Positions 36,083 to 44,779 of a stretch of DNA of 64,000 bases are shown here, piece by piece. A program made the translations under genes and the position numbers. Position 1 is the stretch's first letter; each line of letters opens with the position of its first letter. The stretch lies in contig CALVDM010000001.1 of assembly GCA_944326335.1 (NCBI GenBank), positions 1-64,000 of the forward strand, given 5' to 3'. The DNA comes from an uncultured Bacteroidales bacterium. GTDB lineage: Bacteria; Bacteroidota; Bacteroidia; Bacteroidales; UBA932. Below the pieces are notes generated by a model. The model made no database searches. It worked only from the letters and a program-made list of their open reading frames with translations, and was not told the DNA's origin.

Positions 36083-36742
36083 TCACTTTATTATGGAGCC
36101 TATCCAGTCCCTGTCGATTTTCATGAAGGTTTCACGGTCCGGTATTATATCCGGATTCCTGCCTATTATCCCCAGCGAATCTTCATAGACGTTGTAGCCT
36201 ACGTTGAGGCTCGCCATCTGCCCTTCAGAAGGATACATGAACACTATGTATTTCATCCCGTCCCTCTCCTCGACACGGTGGAAATGCAGAACGGTCCCTG
36301 CAAGGCTTCCGGCTGCCGCCTTGTTTCTTGACATCATCTCCATCAGGGTGACATACTTGCACATCTCTATCGCCATGTCGTCCAGCCCGGCTTCGAATAT
36401 CAGCAGTTTTTCCATGAGCGCACCCACGTCCTTCACGAGCCTGAGCCTGTAGCCTCCCATGGCTTTGGTGTGATTGGCTATGGCCTGCATCTGGGTTTCG
36501 GAGAGGTCTCCGGACGGCATCAGCCAGAGCATTATCTTCTTTTCAGGGTCGTGATACAGGGTCTCGTACTTCGCAAGGTTAGCCTGGTGGCATTCCGGGC
36601 ATTCCCAGATGAAAAGGGAGCCGTTCCGTATCTTTTCCTTCAGTTCCGGATTTTCGGCAGTGTTTATGCTTCTGTATATTGTTATCTCCGATTTCTTCCC
36701 GCATTTGCTGCATGGAGCCATCGCTTCAGCTGTTATGGACAT
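36083..36742 (-). CDS. CpXC-domain protein
   Basis: 219 residues. The N-terminal half is a CpXC domain, with zinc-ribbon pairs PCSKCGKK and WECPECHQAN (two CxxC motifs) and IKNGSL-type strands between. The C-terminal half (LRLVKDVGALMEKLLIFEAG on) is helical, as in other CpXC proteins. No signal peptide is seen, so it is probably cytoplasmic. The function of the family is unknown. A -7 box and an inverted repeat (36759-36774) lie upstream. Confidence 0.82.
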   Translation of the reverse strand: MSITAEAMAPCSKCGKKSEITIYRSINTAENPELKEKIRNGSLFIWECPECHQANLAKYETLYHDPEKKIMLWLMPSGDLSETQMQAIANHTKAMGGYRLRLVKDVGALMEKLLIFEAGLDDMAIEMCKYVTLMEMMSRNKAAAGSLAGTVLHFHRVEERDGMKYIVFMYPSEGQMASLNVGYNVYEDSLGIIGRNPDIIPDRETFMKIDRDWIGSIIK

Positions 36743-36758
36743 ATCTTGATTGTTTAAG

Positions 36759-36788
36759 CCAATCAGATGATTGGACTGTGCAAATCTA
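36759..36788 (-). promoter_or_regulatory. Candidate CpXC-gene promoter and downstream inverted repeat
   Basis: On the minus strand TAGATTTG (36781-36788) is a -7 match. CCAATC-AGAT-GATTGG (36759-36774), a perfect 6-bp inverted repeat, lies between the box and the start, in the leader. Confidence 0.4.
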
Positions 36789-36848
36789 AGAAACAGTTTC
36801 GAATATTTGTCAGATTTCTTGATGAAAGATATCCGGGGAACAGTCCTT

Positions 36849-39809
36849 TCAGAAGGAAATTTTTATGACAGGCTTTACTGAATGCCGCGCCACTTTGGAC
36901 CCGTTTTCCTCCATGACCGGGAACAGCGTACCGAAGTTGTACGAGTAGTCGACCCCGATTTCGAGAGGGAATGCCCACAGAAGCCTGCCGAGCTGGAATG
37001 TAAGCGATGTCCCTGCCGAAAACAGGTGCATGCGGGGCTGTCTGGAGTAGCAGTAGTCGAAATGAGGGGTGAGCACCATCCTGTTAAGGTATATCAGGGG
37101 TGTTATGTTGACATCTCCGAGATACACGGGGACAGCATAGTCGAATGCCAGTAGGGCAGTGAACGAAGGGTTGTAGAAGTCTCTCATTATGCTCCCTTCA
37201 AGTCCTCTCGGCAGAATGTCCGAAGGCGGATTGAATATGCCCTTGTCTATGAGGGCGTTCGTGGTCATTGAAATTTTTCCTCCCTGTCCGGGGAATATAC
37301 CCGGGAAATAGCCGTAGGCATGCATGTACCACGAGTCGCTCAGCTTGATGGCCACATTGCTCTTGAGTCCGGCTGCGAATGCCACCCGTACACCTGTCTC
37401 CACCCCGACTCCGTATCTCGGGAATATCTCTGCATCGGCCTTGTCCCTCAGCATCCAGAATCTGCCGGAAACTGTCGTGCTGTGGTTGAGGAGCCCGTTG
37501 TACCTGCTGTTGTCTATCTCCCAGGATATCATAGGCACGAAATTGACGGTCATGCCTCCGCTTTTCCTTGACAGGGGTACATACATGTCAATTCTTCTGG
37601 CTATGGACACACCGTTGTCCTTCTTCCTCAGAATGCTTCCGTCGGGATTCAGCATGTAATTCCAGGAAACCCTGTCGTTAATGTAGAGCGTGCCTTCAAT
37701 CACGGGATACCATCCTGCGTATGAGAAGTTCAGATATCCCCCGTGCACCCAGCCGGAGCCGTCCGGGTCCGGTCTCCAGCAATATCCTGCACCTCCGTAA
37801 GCCGTGCCGAGGACATTCTGGCTCAGGACGGTGGCTCCTACGGACACATAGTCGTACAGCTTCTCCCCGCTGAAGTCGGAAAGTTTTCCGATGTCGCAGT
37901 AAACCGGGGCCCAGGAATGCAGCCTGAAAAGATGGAGACCTTTCCGATATTTCACCGGGCTGGAAATGACTGTATCCGGCTCGTCAAGCTGCTCTGCAAT
38001 CCTGGCTTCCTGCAATGTCAGTTCCTTTGCTATGGGGGAACTGCCGTCTTTCGACAATACCGCTTCCGAGCGGGAAAGTTCCTCGGTCCCGGAGTAGCGG
38101 AGGTCGTAGCCGAGATTGTCGAGCCTGCTGAAATACAGCCGTTTTCCGTCGTTGCTGAAGACGAAATCCTTTGCACCGTATCTTGTGGAGGTGAGCTTGC
38201 TGATTGCAATGTCCGGAGAAATCCTGTCTATGCAGTACATGTCGAACACCCCGGACGCATCGCACGAGAATACGGCCTTGTCTTTCCATCTTCCGATGTC
38301 ACGTACAGTGTATCTTCCTGTCCCTATGAGCTTTGTCCATCCGGAGTGTCCCTGACTTCCTTCCTTTTCAGCCTTGAGGATTGCGGACCCTTCGCGGGAA
38401 ACCCCGGAGACATATATGTCATCTCCGACCCATGTGCATCCGGTGAACAATATCCCTCCTGTCGGGAACGGGAGAATTTCCATTGTGTCCCCGGTCTTTG
38501 CATCGAGTATTATCACGGAGGTGCGTTCCGGTCCGGGTCCGTATATCGCCGCTATTTTCCGTCCGTCTCCGGACACGCAGGGATTGAATATGTTCCCGTC
38601 CGCCTTCAGCCTGCGTATCCTGCCCGTGCGCAGGTCGTAGCTTTTCAGTACATTGCCATGTTTCTGCCCCCATCTCCAGTCGCTCTCGGTTTCGCTCCAG
38701 TACAACCGTCCCGTGGCTTCTGACCAGACAATGCGGCTTCCTGACGAAGGGAACGGTGCAATTCTCCTCTCTTTCCCGTCCGGAGACACCGAAACAAGCC
38801 CGTAACTCCTGTCGAGAGTCTTTTTCACGGCGAATACAGTCCCGTCGGGGAGTACGGCAGCCCTGGAATATTCTGCGTATTTCCTGTTTTCCTTCCGGAG
38901 CAGCGGATGCGACTCGGTGAACGGTGCCCTTGCCTTCAGCTCCCGGGCATACACTTCCCTGTGACAGTCGAGGATTTTTCTGAATGCATGGCTGTGCAGG
39001 GACGTCCCTGTCGTCTTGCGGCTCAGTTTCATGCCGTAGAACACGTCGTATGGTCTTTTGCTCGTGTGGACAAGATAGTCGCCGACGTAGTCCGGCTTGT
39101 CATACATGGTCCTTAGCCCGCTCAATATCAGGTAGCCGAACGCGTCTCCGTCCGGGGTGTAGTATTTCGGGGACCCTAACGCCCATCTGTCCCATCTGTA
39201 GCCTCTGACATCGCCGGCGTCAAGGGCTGCCATATAGTAGTTGAGGAAGTCTCCATAGCGTCCGTAGCCTTCGGGTATCAGGGTGGTGGCTGCAATCGCG
39301 GCATCACCGTCGAGCAGCCATGTGTCTGGATACAGAATGTTGACAGCCACAGGGAACAGTTCTCCGAAGAACCGCGAGAACGGCCTGAATACTCCTGACG
39401 AGCCGAAATTCAGATGTGCAGCCCTGCGGGAAAGATAGACTGCAGCAAGTTCTGAGGCGGGTCTGGAATAATTCAGCCTTCCCTGCGGCAGCACGGGCAT
39501 ATCGATTCTGAATGGGAATTCGGATATGGAGAAATCTCCGGATGCATTCTCCGGATGCAGTACCACAGACATCCGTGCAGGCAGAAACCCGGATGTCCCT
39601 GAAACAGGGATACGGTATTTTTCAAACATTACGGCATAGTCTGCCGCTATGTTGTCGCAACCTTCCGGATATATGAACCTGTAGCCTTCCGTGCGTATCT
39701 GACGCCATTTTATCCTCGCAGGGTCCTGGCTCGTCTCAGACAGCTGCGCATGACCTGCATGCATGAAAGACAGCATCATGACCGGGATGACGAAAAATTT
39801 CCTGACCAT
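36849..39809 (-). CDS. Outer-membrane protein: metallopeptidase-like (inactive), beta-propeller and barrel
   Basis: 986 residues, translated from the ATG at 39807-39809 directly after the stop of its paralogue (2 bases between). Signal MVRKFFVIPVMMLSFMHAGHA. N-terminal part (about 30-290) parallels the gluzincin domain of the neighbour, but the zinc site is lost: HESRH is replaced by YLSRR (residues 125-129) and the third ligand Glu by Asp168 in LLDGDAAIAAT. Then a PD40-type beta-propeller (ISKLTSTRYGAKDF, SNDGKRLYFSRLDNLG, about 310-620) and a C-terminal barrel of about 330 residues ending RHSVKPVIKISF. The shared FRPFSRFFGELF and YPDTWLLDGDA blocks show common descent. Role unknown; binding without cutting is the simplest inference. 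Confidence 0.82.
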   Translation of the reverse strand: MVRKFFVIPVMMLSFMHAGHAQLSETSQDPARIKWRQIRTEGYRFIYPEGCDNIAADYAVMFEKYRIPVSGTSGFLPARMSVVLHPENASGDFSISEFPFRIDMPVLPQGRLNYSRPASELAAVYLSRRAAHLNFGSSGVFRPFSRFFGELFPVAVNILYPDTWLLDGDAAIAATTLIPEGYGRYGDFLNYYMAALDAGDVRGYRWDRWALGSPKYYTPDGDAFGYLILSGLRTMYDKPDYVGDYLVHTSKRPYDVFYGMKLSRKTTGTSLHSHAFRKILDCHREVYARELKARAPFTESHPLLRKENRKYAEYSRAAVLPDGTVFAVKKTLDRSYGLVSVSPDGKERRIAPFPSSGSRIVWSEATGRLYWSETESDWRWGQKHGNVLKSYDLRTGRIRRLKADGNIFNPCVSGDGRKIAAIYGPGPERTSVIILDAKTGDTMEILPFPTGGILFTGCTWVGDDIYVSGVSREGSAILKAEKEGSQGHSGWTKLIGTGRYTVRDIGRWKDKAVFSCDASGVFDMYCIDRISPDIAISKLTSTRYGAKDFVFSNDGKRLYFSRLDNLGYDLRYSGTEELSRSEAVLSKDGSSPIAKELTLQEARIAEQLDEPDTVISSPVKYRKGLHLFRLHSWAPVYCDIGKLSDFSGEKLYDYVSVGATVLSQNVLGTAYGGAGYCWRPDPDGSGWVHGGYLNFSYAGWYPVIEGTLYINDRVSWNYMLNPDGSILRKKDNGVSIARRIDMYVPLSRKSGGMTVNFVPMISWEIDNSRYNGLLNHSTTVSGRFWMLRDKADAEIFPRYGVGVETGVRVAFAAGLKSNVAIKLSDSWYMHAYGYFPGIFPGQGGKISMTTNALIDKGIFNPPSDILPRGLEGSIMRDFYNPSFTALLAFDYAVPVYLGDVNITPLIYLNRMVLTPHFDYCYSRQPRMHLFSAGTSLTFQLGRLLWAFPLEIGVDYSYNFGTLFPVMEENGSKVARHSVKPVIKISF

Positions 39810-39811
39810 CC

Positions 39812-42800
39812 TCAAAAGTTTATGCTGAACACAGGTCCGACGAAATGCCTTCCGATGCCCGGGCACGAATCCTTCAGTGACTGGAAGGAAGGCCCTCCGT
39901 TATATGAGTATGTCACTCCGAGAGATGCAGGGAACTGCAGTCCGATGAAATTGCCGAACTCTATTTCAAGTGTCGCTCCGGCAGAGAACAGCTGCCGCCT
40001 TCCGAGGAACGAATAGTCGAAATGTGGGGTGATTATCCCTCGTGTGACATAGAACAGGTTCCCTATATGGAAGTCTCCCATCGGGAAAGGCATGGCATAG
40101 CTTGCTGTGAGTTTCACCCCGTAGCTCTGCCCTGCGGCCCAGGAACTCAGGTCTTCTGCAGAGGAAAGTCCCCGAGGCAGCGTGTTTATTCCAGATGTAA
40201 GTGGGGCGGCATTCCCGAGCCTCTTGTTGAATGTGGCCGAAAGCATCAGTCCCTGGTTTCCGTAGATGCCCGGCACATAGCCGTATGCGTGGATGTATGC
40301 CGACGGTGACACCATGCTTTTCAGGCCAGGATGAAACCATGCTCCCGCTTCAACCCCTATCCCGAGTTCCGGATAGACATCGGCATGGGCTGCAGGCCTC
40401 ATGGTGTAGTATCTCACGGATGCCGACAGAGCCTGGTAGATGGAATATTCCCCTTCCGTTTCAGTGGAGACGGTGCGGATTTCACCGGCTCCCGGGCCCG
40501 GGGCGACAGTTATGTATTGCGTGTGGCTGCCCATGAAGAACCTGTCGTTGCTGATTTCGTAGGAGACCTGCGGGACAAGTCCTCTGGACCAGCCGCCGGA
40601 GGAGAAGTTGAACGGTATGTACATGGACAGGCTTCCTGATACGAGCGGGGAACTTCCGTATGTGTAGCCGTATGTTTCACCGAGAGGTCCGGCAACGACA
40701 TCGACGATACGTGTGCCGGAGAGTGTCCTCGATGCCCTGTCGTTTATGTCGAAAGTCGCCTCAATCACCGGATAAAGCCCGGAATATGTCAGCTTGACAT
40801 GTCCGGAATGTCTCCATTTTCCTCCGGTGACCGGGTCCCCGTGTGCCGAATAGCCTGCGAATCCGGTGAATGTGCCCAGCTTGTTCTGCAGGAAGACCAC
40901 GGCCCCTGGCGATGCGTAGCTGTAATAGTCTTCGTAGCTTCCGCTGCTGATGTTGTCGTAGTTGAAGTACACTGGAGCCCAGGAATGCAGGTTGAGCAGG
41001 TGAGGCACTTTCCTGAACCTTTCCGGCCCGGAGACTGTGACCGTATCTGTCTGCATGTCTTCCGCACAGCAGGCTTCCGCAAGCCTTTTCTCCTGGCGGC
41101 TGAGGGAATCCGCGACCACGTAGATGTATCTTTCACCGAAGTCCACCTCCTTGTGGAGCAGGGAGTCGGCTTTTATTCTTACTACGGGGGCTCCTGTCCT
41201 GTCCGAGGCCGAACATATCATGTATTCTCCGTCCGGGCTGTACGTGAAGTCGAAGCACCCGTATCTTGTCGATGTCTCCTGATATATTTTCCCGGAGTGG
41301 GGGTCCATAGTGTATATTTCGTTCACGCCCGTCCTGTCAGAGGTGAAGGAAAGATTCATGCCGTCTGTCCCGAAGTTGAAGAACACCACGGGGGAAGGGG
41401 CCAGAAATTCTTTCCAGGAGTATGCGATGTCATCATGCGTGTACGGGCAGTCTTTATGGTGATGCACTTCAGATTCCCGGTCATGACTGTTCAGGTGGCG
41501 GGTCTCGAGCATGTAGATGCCGTAGCCTCCGGCGGATATCGCTGTCCCGAAGATGGTGTCGTTGTGCCATGCCGTCTCCACGAGCTGCAGGGAATCTGGA
41601 AGGGAGAAAGAGATTTCCTTTTCACCTGTCTTCCCGTTCAGTATCACAAGGTGAGACCTTCCGTCGTCCGTATATTCAGTGGCGGCTATATGTCCGTTGG
41701 AAGGGGACGGATTCGGATTGAAGAGGCGTCCTTCCTTTGTCAGCGTCCCTTTCCTGCCGGTCTCGAGGTCCATATAGCGTATTGCCGACCCGTATTTCAA
41801 CGACCATCTCGGGTGAGGGACTGTCTCGCTCCAGAACAGTTTCCCCAGGGCCGGAGACCAGTGGAGCAGTCCTATCTCATCGGAAAAAGCGCATACCACT
41901 TCCTCTTCCCCGTCTTCATCCATCTTCACAAGCTGTCTCCCCTTGTTGAAACTCTCTTTCAGGGAATAGAGGTCGTCGCCTATGACGAGGTTCTCTGCAT
42001 ATTCCGTATATGTGCAGACTTTCCCGGACACCTGCCCATACGGCAGGAACGGTCCGCGGCTGTCTGCGTCTTCCGTCCAGATTCTGTGGTACAGTGCCAT
42101 GGATTCGTCCACGAGAGTCCTGAATTTCCTGCCGGTGAGCTTCTTGCTGACGGTGTTCCTTGCAACGATATCGTACGGCCGTCTGGCATAGTGCGTCAGA
42201 AGCTGCCCGGTGAAGTCAGGGACATCGTAAAGGTAGCGAATCCCGCTCAGGGTCATGTAGCCGAAAGCATAGTGGTCCGGGGTGTAATGCCAGTATGAAC
42301 CGTATGCCCATCTGTCCGCATCCCTGAAGTCCCCGTTGTCGAATGCTATGCGGTAGTAGTTCATGAAATCCGCCACACGGCCGCGCCCGGAGTTGGACAG
42401 GGCTGTTTCAGCCACGACCGCATCCCCTTCCAGAAGCCACTTGTCCGGATATATGCCTGCCATTGCGCCTGCGAACATTTCTCCGAAGACATATCTGAAC
42501 GGCCTGAAGCAATGGCTGAGACCGAACTGCATCTGCGCCACATGCCTTGATTCATGTATGCCGAGCATTGTTGTCCAGGGCATCGGTTCCGGAGTATATC
42601 CCTGCGGGGAGCTGTAAAGGTCCATCCTCTTCGGAGCCCAGGCTACGGAGCCGTTTGCGACGGCATTGAAAGGATGCAGGACGACAGGCATCTTGCCCAT
42701 GCTCATTTCTCCCGGGACGAACCCTGCGCTCCATGAGACAGGCTTCCTGTATTTCTCGAGTTCGAGTATGTAGCTCCTTGCCGTAGAATCTATCTGCGAG

Positions 42801-42940
42801 GGATATATGACCTTGAAGTGAGGACTTTCAATTGATGACCATCTTGCCGAAGCAGGGTCGTCGCCCCCGAGGAAAAACTGGGCCGATGCAATCCGGGGAA
42901 GGAACAGCATTATGGCGGCAAGTGTCGGATGGAGTCTCAT
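39812..42940 (-). CDS. Outer-membrane protein: HExxH metallopeptidase, beta-propeller and barrel
   Basis: 1042 residues from the ATG at 42938-42940 (MRLHPTLAAIMLFLPRIASA signal peptide); the longer frame needs a TTG at 42970 that lies inside a -7 box. Domain 1 (about 20-290) carries the zinc motif HESRH (129-133), with a likely third ligand Glu171 in EGDAVVAET. Domain 2 (about 300-640) is a TolB/PD40-like beta-propeller (FTSDRTGVNEIYTMD, YSPDGEYMICSASDRTG), and holds a His cluster, VHHHKDCPYTHDD, that the paralogue lacks. Domain 3 (about 670-1042) is a beta-barrel ending RHFVGPVFSINF with a terminal Phe, as in outer-membrane proteins. The two genes form an operon. I recall no name for this architecture. 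Confidence 0.83.
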   Translation of the reverse strand: MRLHPTLAAIMLFLPRIASAQFFLGGDDPASARWSSIESPHFKVIYPSQIDSTARSYILELEKYRKPVSWSAGFVPGEMSMGKMPVVLHPFNAVANGSVAWAPKRMDLYSSPQGYTPEPMPWTTMLGIHESRHVAQMQFGLSHCFRPFRYVFGEMFAGAMAGIYPDKWLLEGDAVVAETALSNSGRGRVADFMNYYRIAFDNGDFRDADRWAYGSYWHYTPDHYAFGYMTLSGIRYLYDVPDFTGQLLTHYARRPYDIVARNTVSKKLTGRKFRTLVDESMALYHRIWTEDADSRGPFLPYGQVSGKVCTYTEYAENLVIGDDLYSLKESFNKGRQLVKMDEDGEEEVVCAFSDEIGLLHWSPALGKLFWSETVPHPRWSLKYGSAIRYMDLETGRKGTLTKEGRLFNPNPSPSNGHIAATEYTDDGRSHLVILNGKTGEKEISFSLPDSLQLVETAWHNDTIFGTAISAGGYGIYMLETRHLNSHDRESEVHHHKDCPYTHDDIAYSWKEFLAPSPVVFFNFGTDGMNLSFTSDRTGVNEIYTMDPHSGKIYQETSTRYGCFDFTYSPDGEYMICSASDRTGAPVVRIKADSLLHKEVDFGERYIYVVADSLSRQEKRLAEACCAEDMQTDTVTVSGPERFRKVPHLLNLHSWAPVYFNYDNISSGSYEDYYSYASPGAVVFLQNKLGTFTGFAGYSAHGDPVTGGKWRHSGHVKLTYSGLYPVIEATFDINDRASRTLSGTRIVDVVAGPLGETYGYTYGSSPLVSGSLSMYIPFNFSSGGWSRGLVPQVSYEISNDRFFMGSHTQYITVAPGPGAGEIRTVSTETEGEYSIYQALSASVRYYTMRPAAHADVYPELGIGVEAGAWFHPGLKSMVSPSAYIHAYGYVPGIYGNQGLMLSATFNKRLGNAAPLTSGINTLPRGLSSAEDLSSWAAGQSYGVKLTASYAMPFPMGDFHIGNLFYVTRGIITPHFDYSFLGRRQLFSAGATLEIEFGNFIGLQFPASLGVTYSYNGGPSFQSLKDSCPGIGRHFVGPVFSINF

Positions 42941-42967
42941 TTTTGTGAAAGTCCTGTTTATGAAAGA

Positions 42968-42975
42968 CAAAAATA
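42968..42975 (-). promoter_or_regulatory. Candidate -7 box of the peptidase/propeller/barrel operon
   Basis: TATTTTTG on the minus strand, 27 bases before the chosen ATG. It decides the start: the alternative TTG at 42970 lies within the box itself. Confidence 0.5.
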
Positions 42976-42982
42976 CTTAAAA

Positions 42983-43014
42983 TTTCTGCTCGAAAATTTT
43001 TTTGCGTATTTTTG
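42983..43014 (+). promoter_or_regulatory. Candidate promoter of the Na/Pi transporter gene
   Basis: TTTC (42983-42986), 20 bases, then TATTTTTG (43007-43014): three of four bases at -33 and an exact -7. The ATG is 22 bases on. Confidence 0.55.
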
Positions 43015-43036
43015 TTCTGCTATAACTCTATTACTT

Positions 43037-44779
43037 ATGCAGATATTCCTACAGATTGTTACCCTTCTAGGTGCTCTGGGAATGTTCCTCTATGGAATGA
43101 CTCTCATGAGCGAAGGACTCCAGAAGGCGGCTGGTGACAGGTTGAGGTCGTTTCTGGCATCAATGACTTCAACGCCTTTCAAACAGGTGCTTACAGGTCT
43201 CGGCATCACGGCTGTAATCCAGTCTTCGAGCGCGACCACCGTGATGGTCGTAAGTTTCGTGAATGCCGGTCTCATATCCCTTTCCAATGCCATCGGTGTG
43301 ATAATGGGAGCCAACATAGGCACAACAGTGACCGCATGGCTCATATCCATACTCGGGTTCACGGTGGACATCGCATCCCTTTCGATACCTCTCATGGCCC
43401 TCGGGTTCATATTCTTCGTCTCGAAGAAGGGCCGGAACAAGAGCATAGGGGAACTCATCATCGGTTTTGCACTGCTTTTTCTCGGACTTAACTATCTCAA
43501 GAGCTCGGTCCCGGACCTGAACCAGACACCGGAAATGCTGTCGTTCCTGCAGCAGTGGTCCGGCTACGGTTTCGGCTCCGTCCTGATATTCGTGCTTATC
43601 GGAACGCTGCTCACAATCGTGCTCCAGTCTTCGAGCGCGACCATGGCCCTGACCCTCGTGATGGTGAACGCCGGGTGGATACCGTTCGACATAGCGACAG
43701 CGATGGTACTCGGAGAAAACATAGGTACTACAATAACCGCGAACATCGCCGCGGCAGTGGCCAATGTCTCTGCCAAGAGGGCGGCAAGGGCGCATACCGT
43801 ATTCAATGTCTTCGGTGTCATCTGGGTGCTCATCCTGTATCGACCTTTCCTTTCCCTGATAGGCATTGTCGTTGAGGCTCTCGGATATCCTAACCCGCTG
43901 ACATCCAGCTTCTCTGATGCCAAGCCAGGCACGGAGGAATACGCTGCCCTGCAGACTTCCGCACTTTACGGGGTCTCGATGCTCCATACCCTTTTCAACA
44001 CGATAAACACCCTTATTCTGATATGGTTCGTGCCGGTCATAGAGAGGCTTGTGACATGGATGGTGAAGAGCCCGGCAGGAGACGAGGAGATATTCCGTCT
44101 GCGGTTCATCCAGGGTGGGCCGCTGAGCACTGCGGAGCTTTCGCTTGACGAGGCAAAGCAGGAAATTGTGCATTTCGCGGAGATATGCCGCAAGGGGTTC
44201 GGATATGTCAGGTCTGCCGTTAACGAGACCGACAAGGACAAGTTTGACGAGATGATACGCAAGCTCATAAAGTACGAGGAAATCACAGACAGGCTCGAGT
44301 TCGAGATTGCCTCCTATCTGAACGAGGTGTCCAAGTTCGAGATAAGCGAGGAGTCCGGGGCGAGAATCAAGGCCATGTACAAGATTATCGGGGAAATGGA
44401 GAGCCTCGGGGATTCCGGCGAGGCCATCTCACGTATGCTCGAAAGGAAGAACGAGCACGGGAAAGTCTTCGACGACGCCATGCTCAGGAGGCTGAACAGG
44501 ATGATGGACCTTGTGGACAACGCATTCTCCGCGATGATAGAGAATCTGAAGAAAGGCTATTCCAGCCTCACGGAAATATCGAACGCCACGGACGCGGAAA
44601 TCCAGATTAACGAGTACAGGAATGCCCTCAGGGAAGAGCATATCATCAATCTCGAGAGCAACAGCTACAACTACCAGACAGGAGTGTTCTACATGGACAT
44701 TGTCTCTGAACTCGAGAAGATGGGAGATTTCATGATAAATGTCTCGCAGGCCGAGCTTGCGGTAGCGGAAGAAAAATGA
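43037..44779 (+). CDS. Na/Pi-cotransporter family protein with PhoU-like C-terminus
   Basis: Sodium-dependent phosphate transporter-like protein of 580 residues. The N-terminal membrane part carries the duplicated QSSSATT-type motif of the family: VIQSSSATTVMVVSFVNAG and IVLQSSSATMALTLVMVNAG, each before a GANIGTT/GENIGTT motif. About 8-10 membrane segments are followed by a soluble helical PhoU-like domain (AEICRKGFGYVRSAVNETDK to the end). I start it at the ATG at 43037 behind the promoter; the longer frame has no support. It overlaps the next gene by 4 bases (ATGA). Confidence 0.93.
   Translation: MQIFLQIVTLLGALGMFLYGMTLMSEGLQKAAGDRLRSFLASMTSTPFKQVLTGLGITAVIQSSSATTVMVVSFVNAGLISLSNAIGVIMGANIGTTVTAWLISILGFTVDIASLSIPLMALGFIFFVSKKGRNKSIGELIIGFALLFLGLNYLKSSVPDLNQTPEMLSFLQQWSGYGFGSVLIFVLIGTLLTIVLQSSSATMALTLVMVNAGWIPFDIATAMVLGENIGTTITANIAAAVANVSAKRAARAHTVFNVFGVIWVLILYRPFLSLIGIVVEALGYPNPLTSSFSDAKPGTEEYAALQTSALYGVSMLHTLFNTINTLILIWFVPVIERLVTWMVKSPAGDEEIFRLRFIQGGPLSTAELSLDEAKQEIVHFAEICRKGFGYVRSAVNETDKDKFDEMIRKLIKYEEITDRLEFEIASYLNEVSKFEISEESGARIKAMYKIIGEMESLGDSGEAISRMLERKNEHGKVFDDAMLRRLNRMMDLVDNAFSAMIENLKKGYSSLTEISNATDAEIQINEYRNALREEHIINLESNSYNYQTGVFYMDIVSELEKMGDFMINVSQAELAVAEEK

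Noticed and set aside
36072-36083. Small hairpin GACTG-GA-CAGTC between galK and the CpXC gene
   Set aside because: The stem is only 5 bp with a 2-base loop and no T run; too weak to call a terminator.
40799-42298. 499-residue open frame antisense to the metallopeptidase gene
   Set aside because: No start signal or domain; the sense strand has a signal peptide, HExxH and PD40 motifs.
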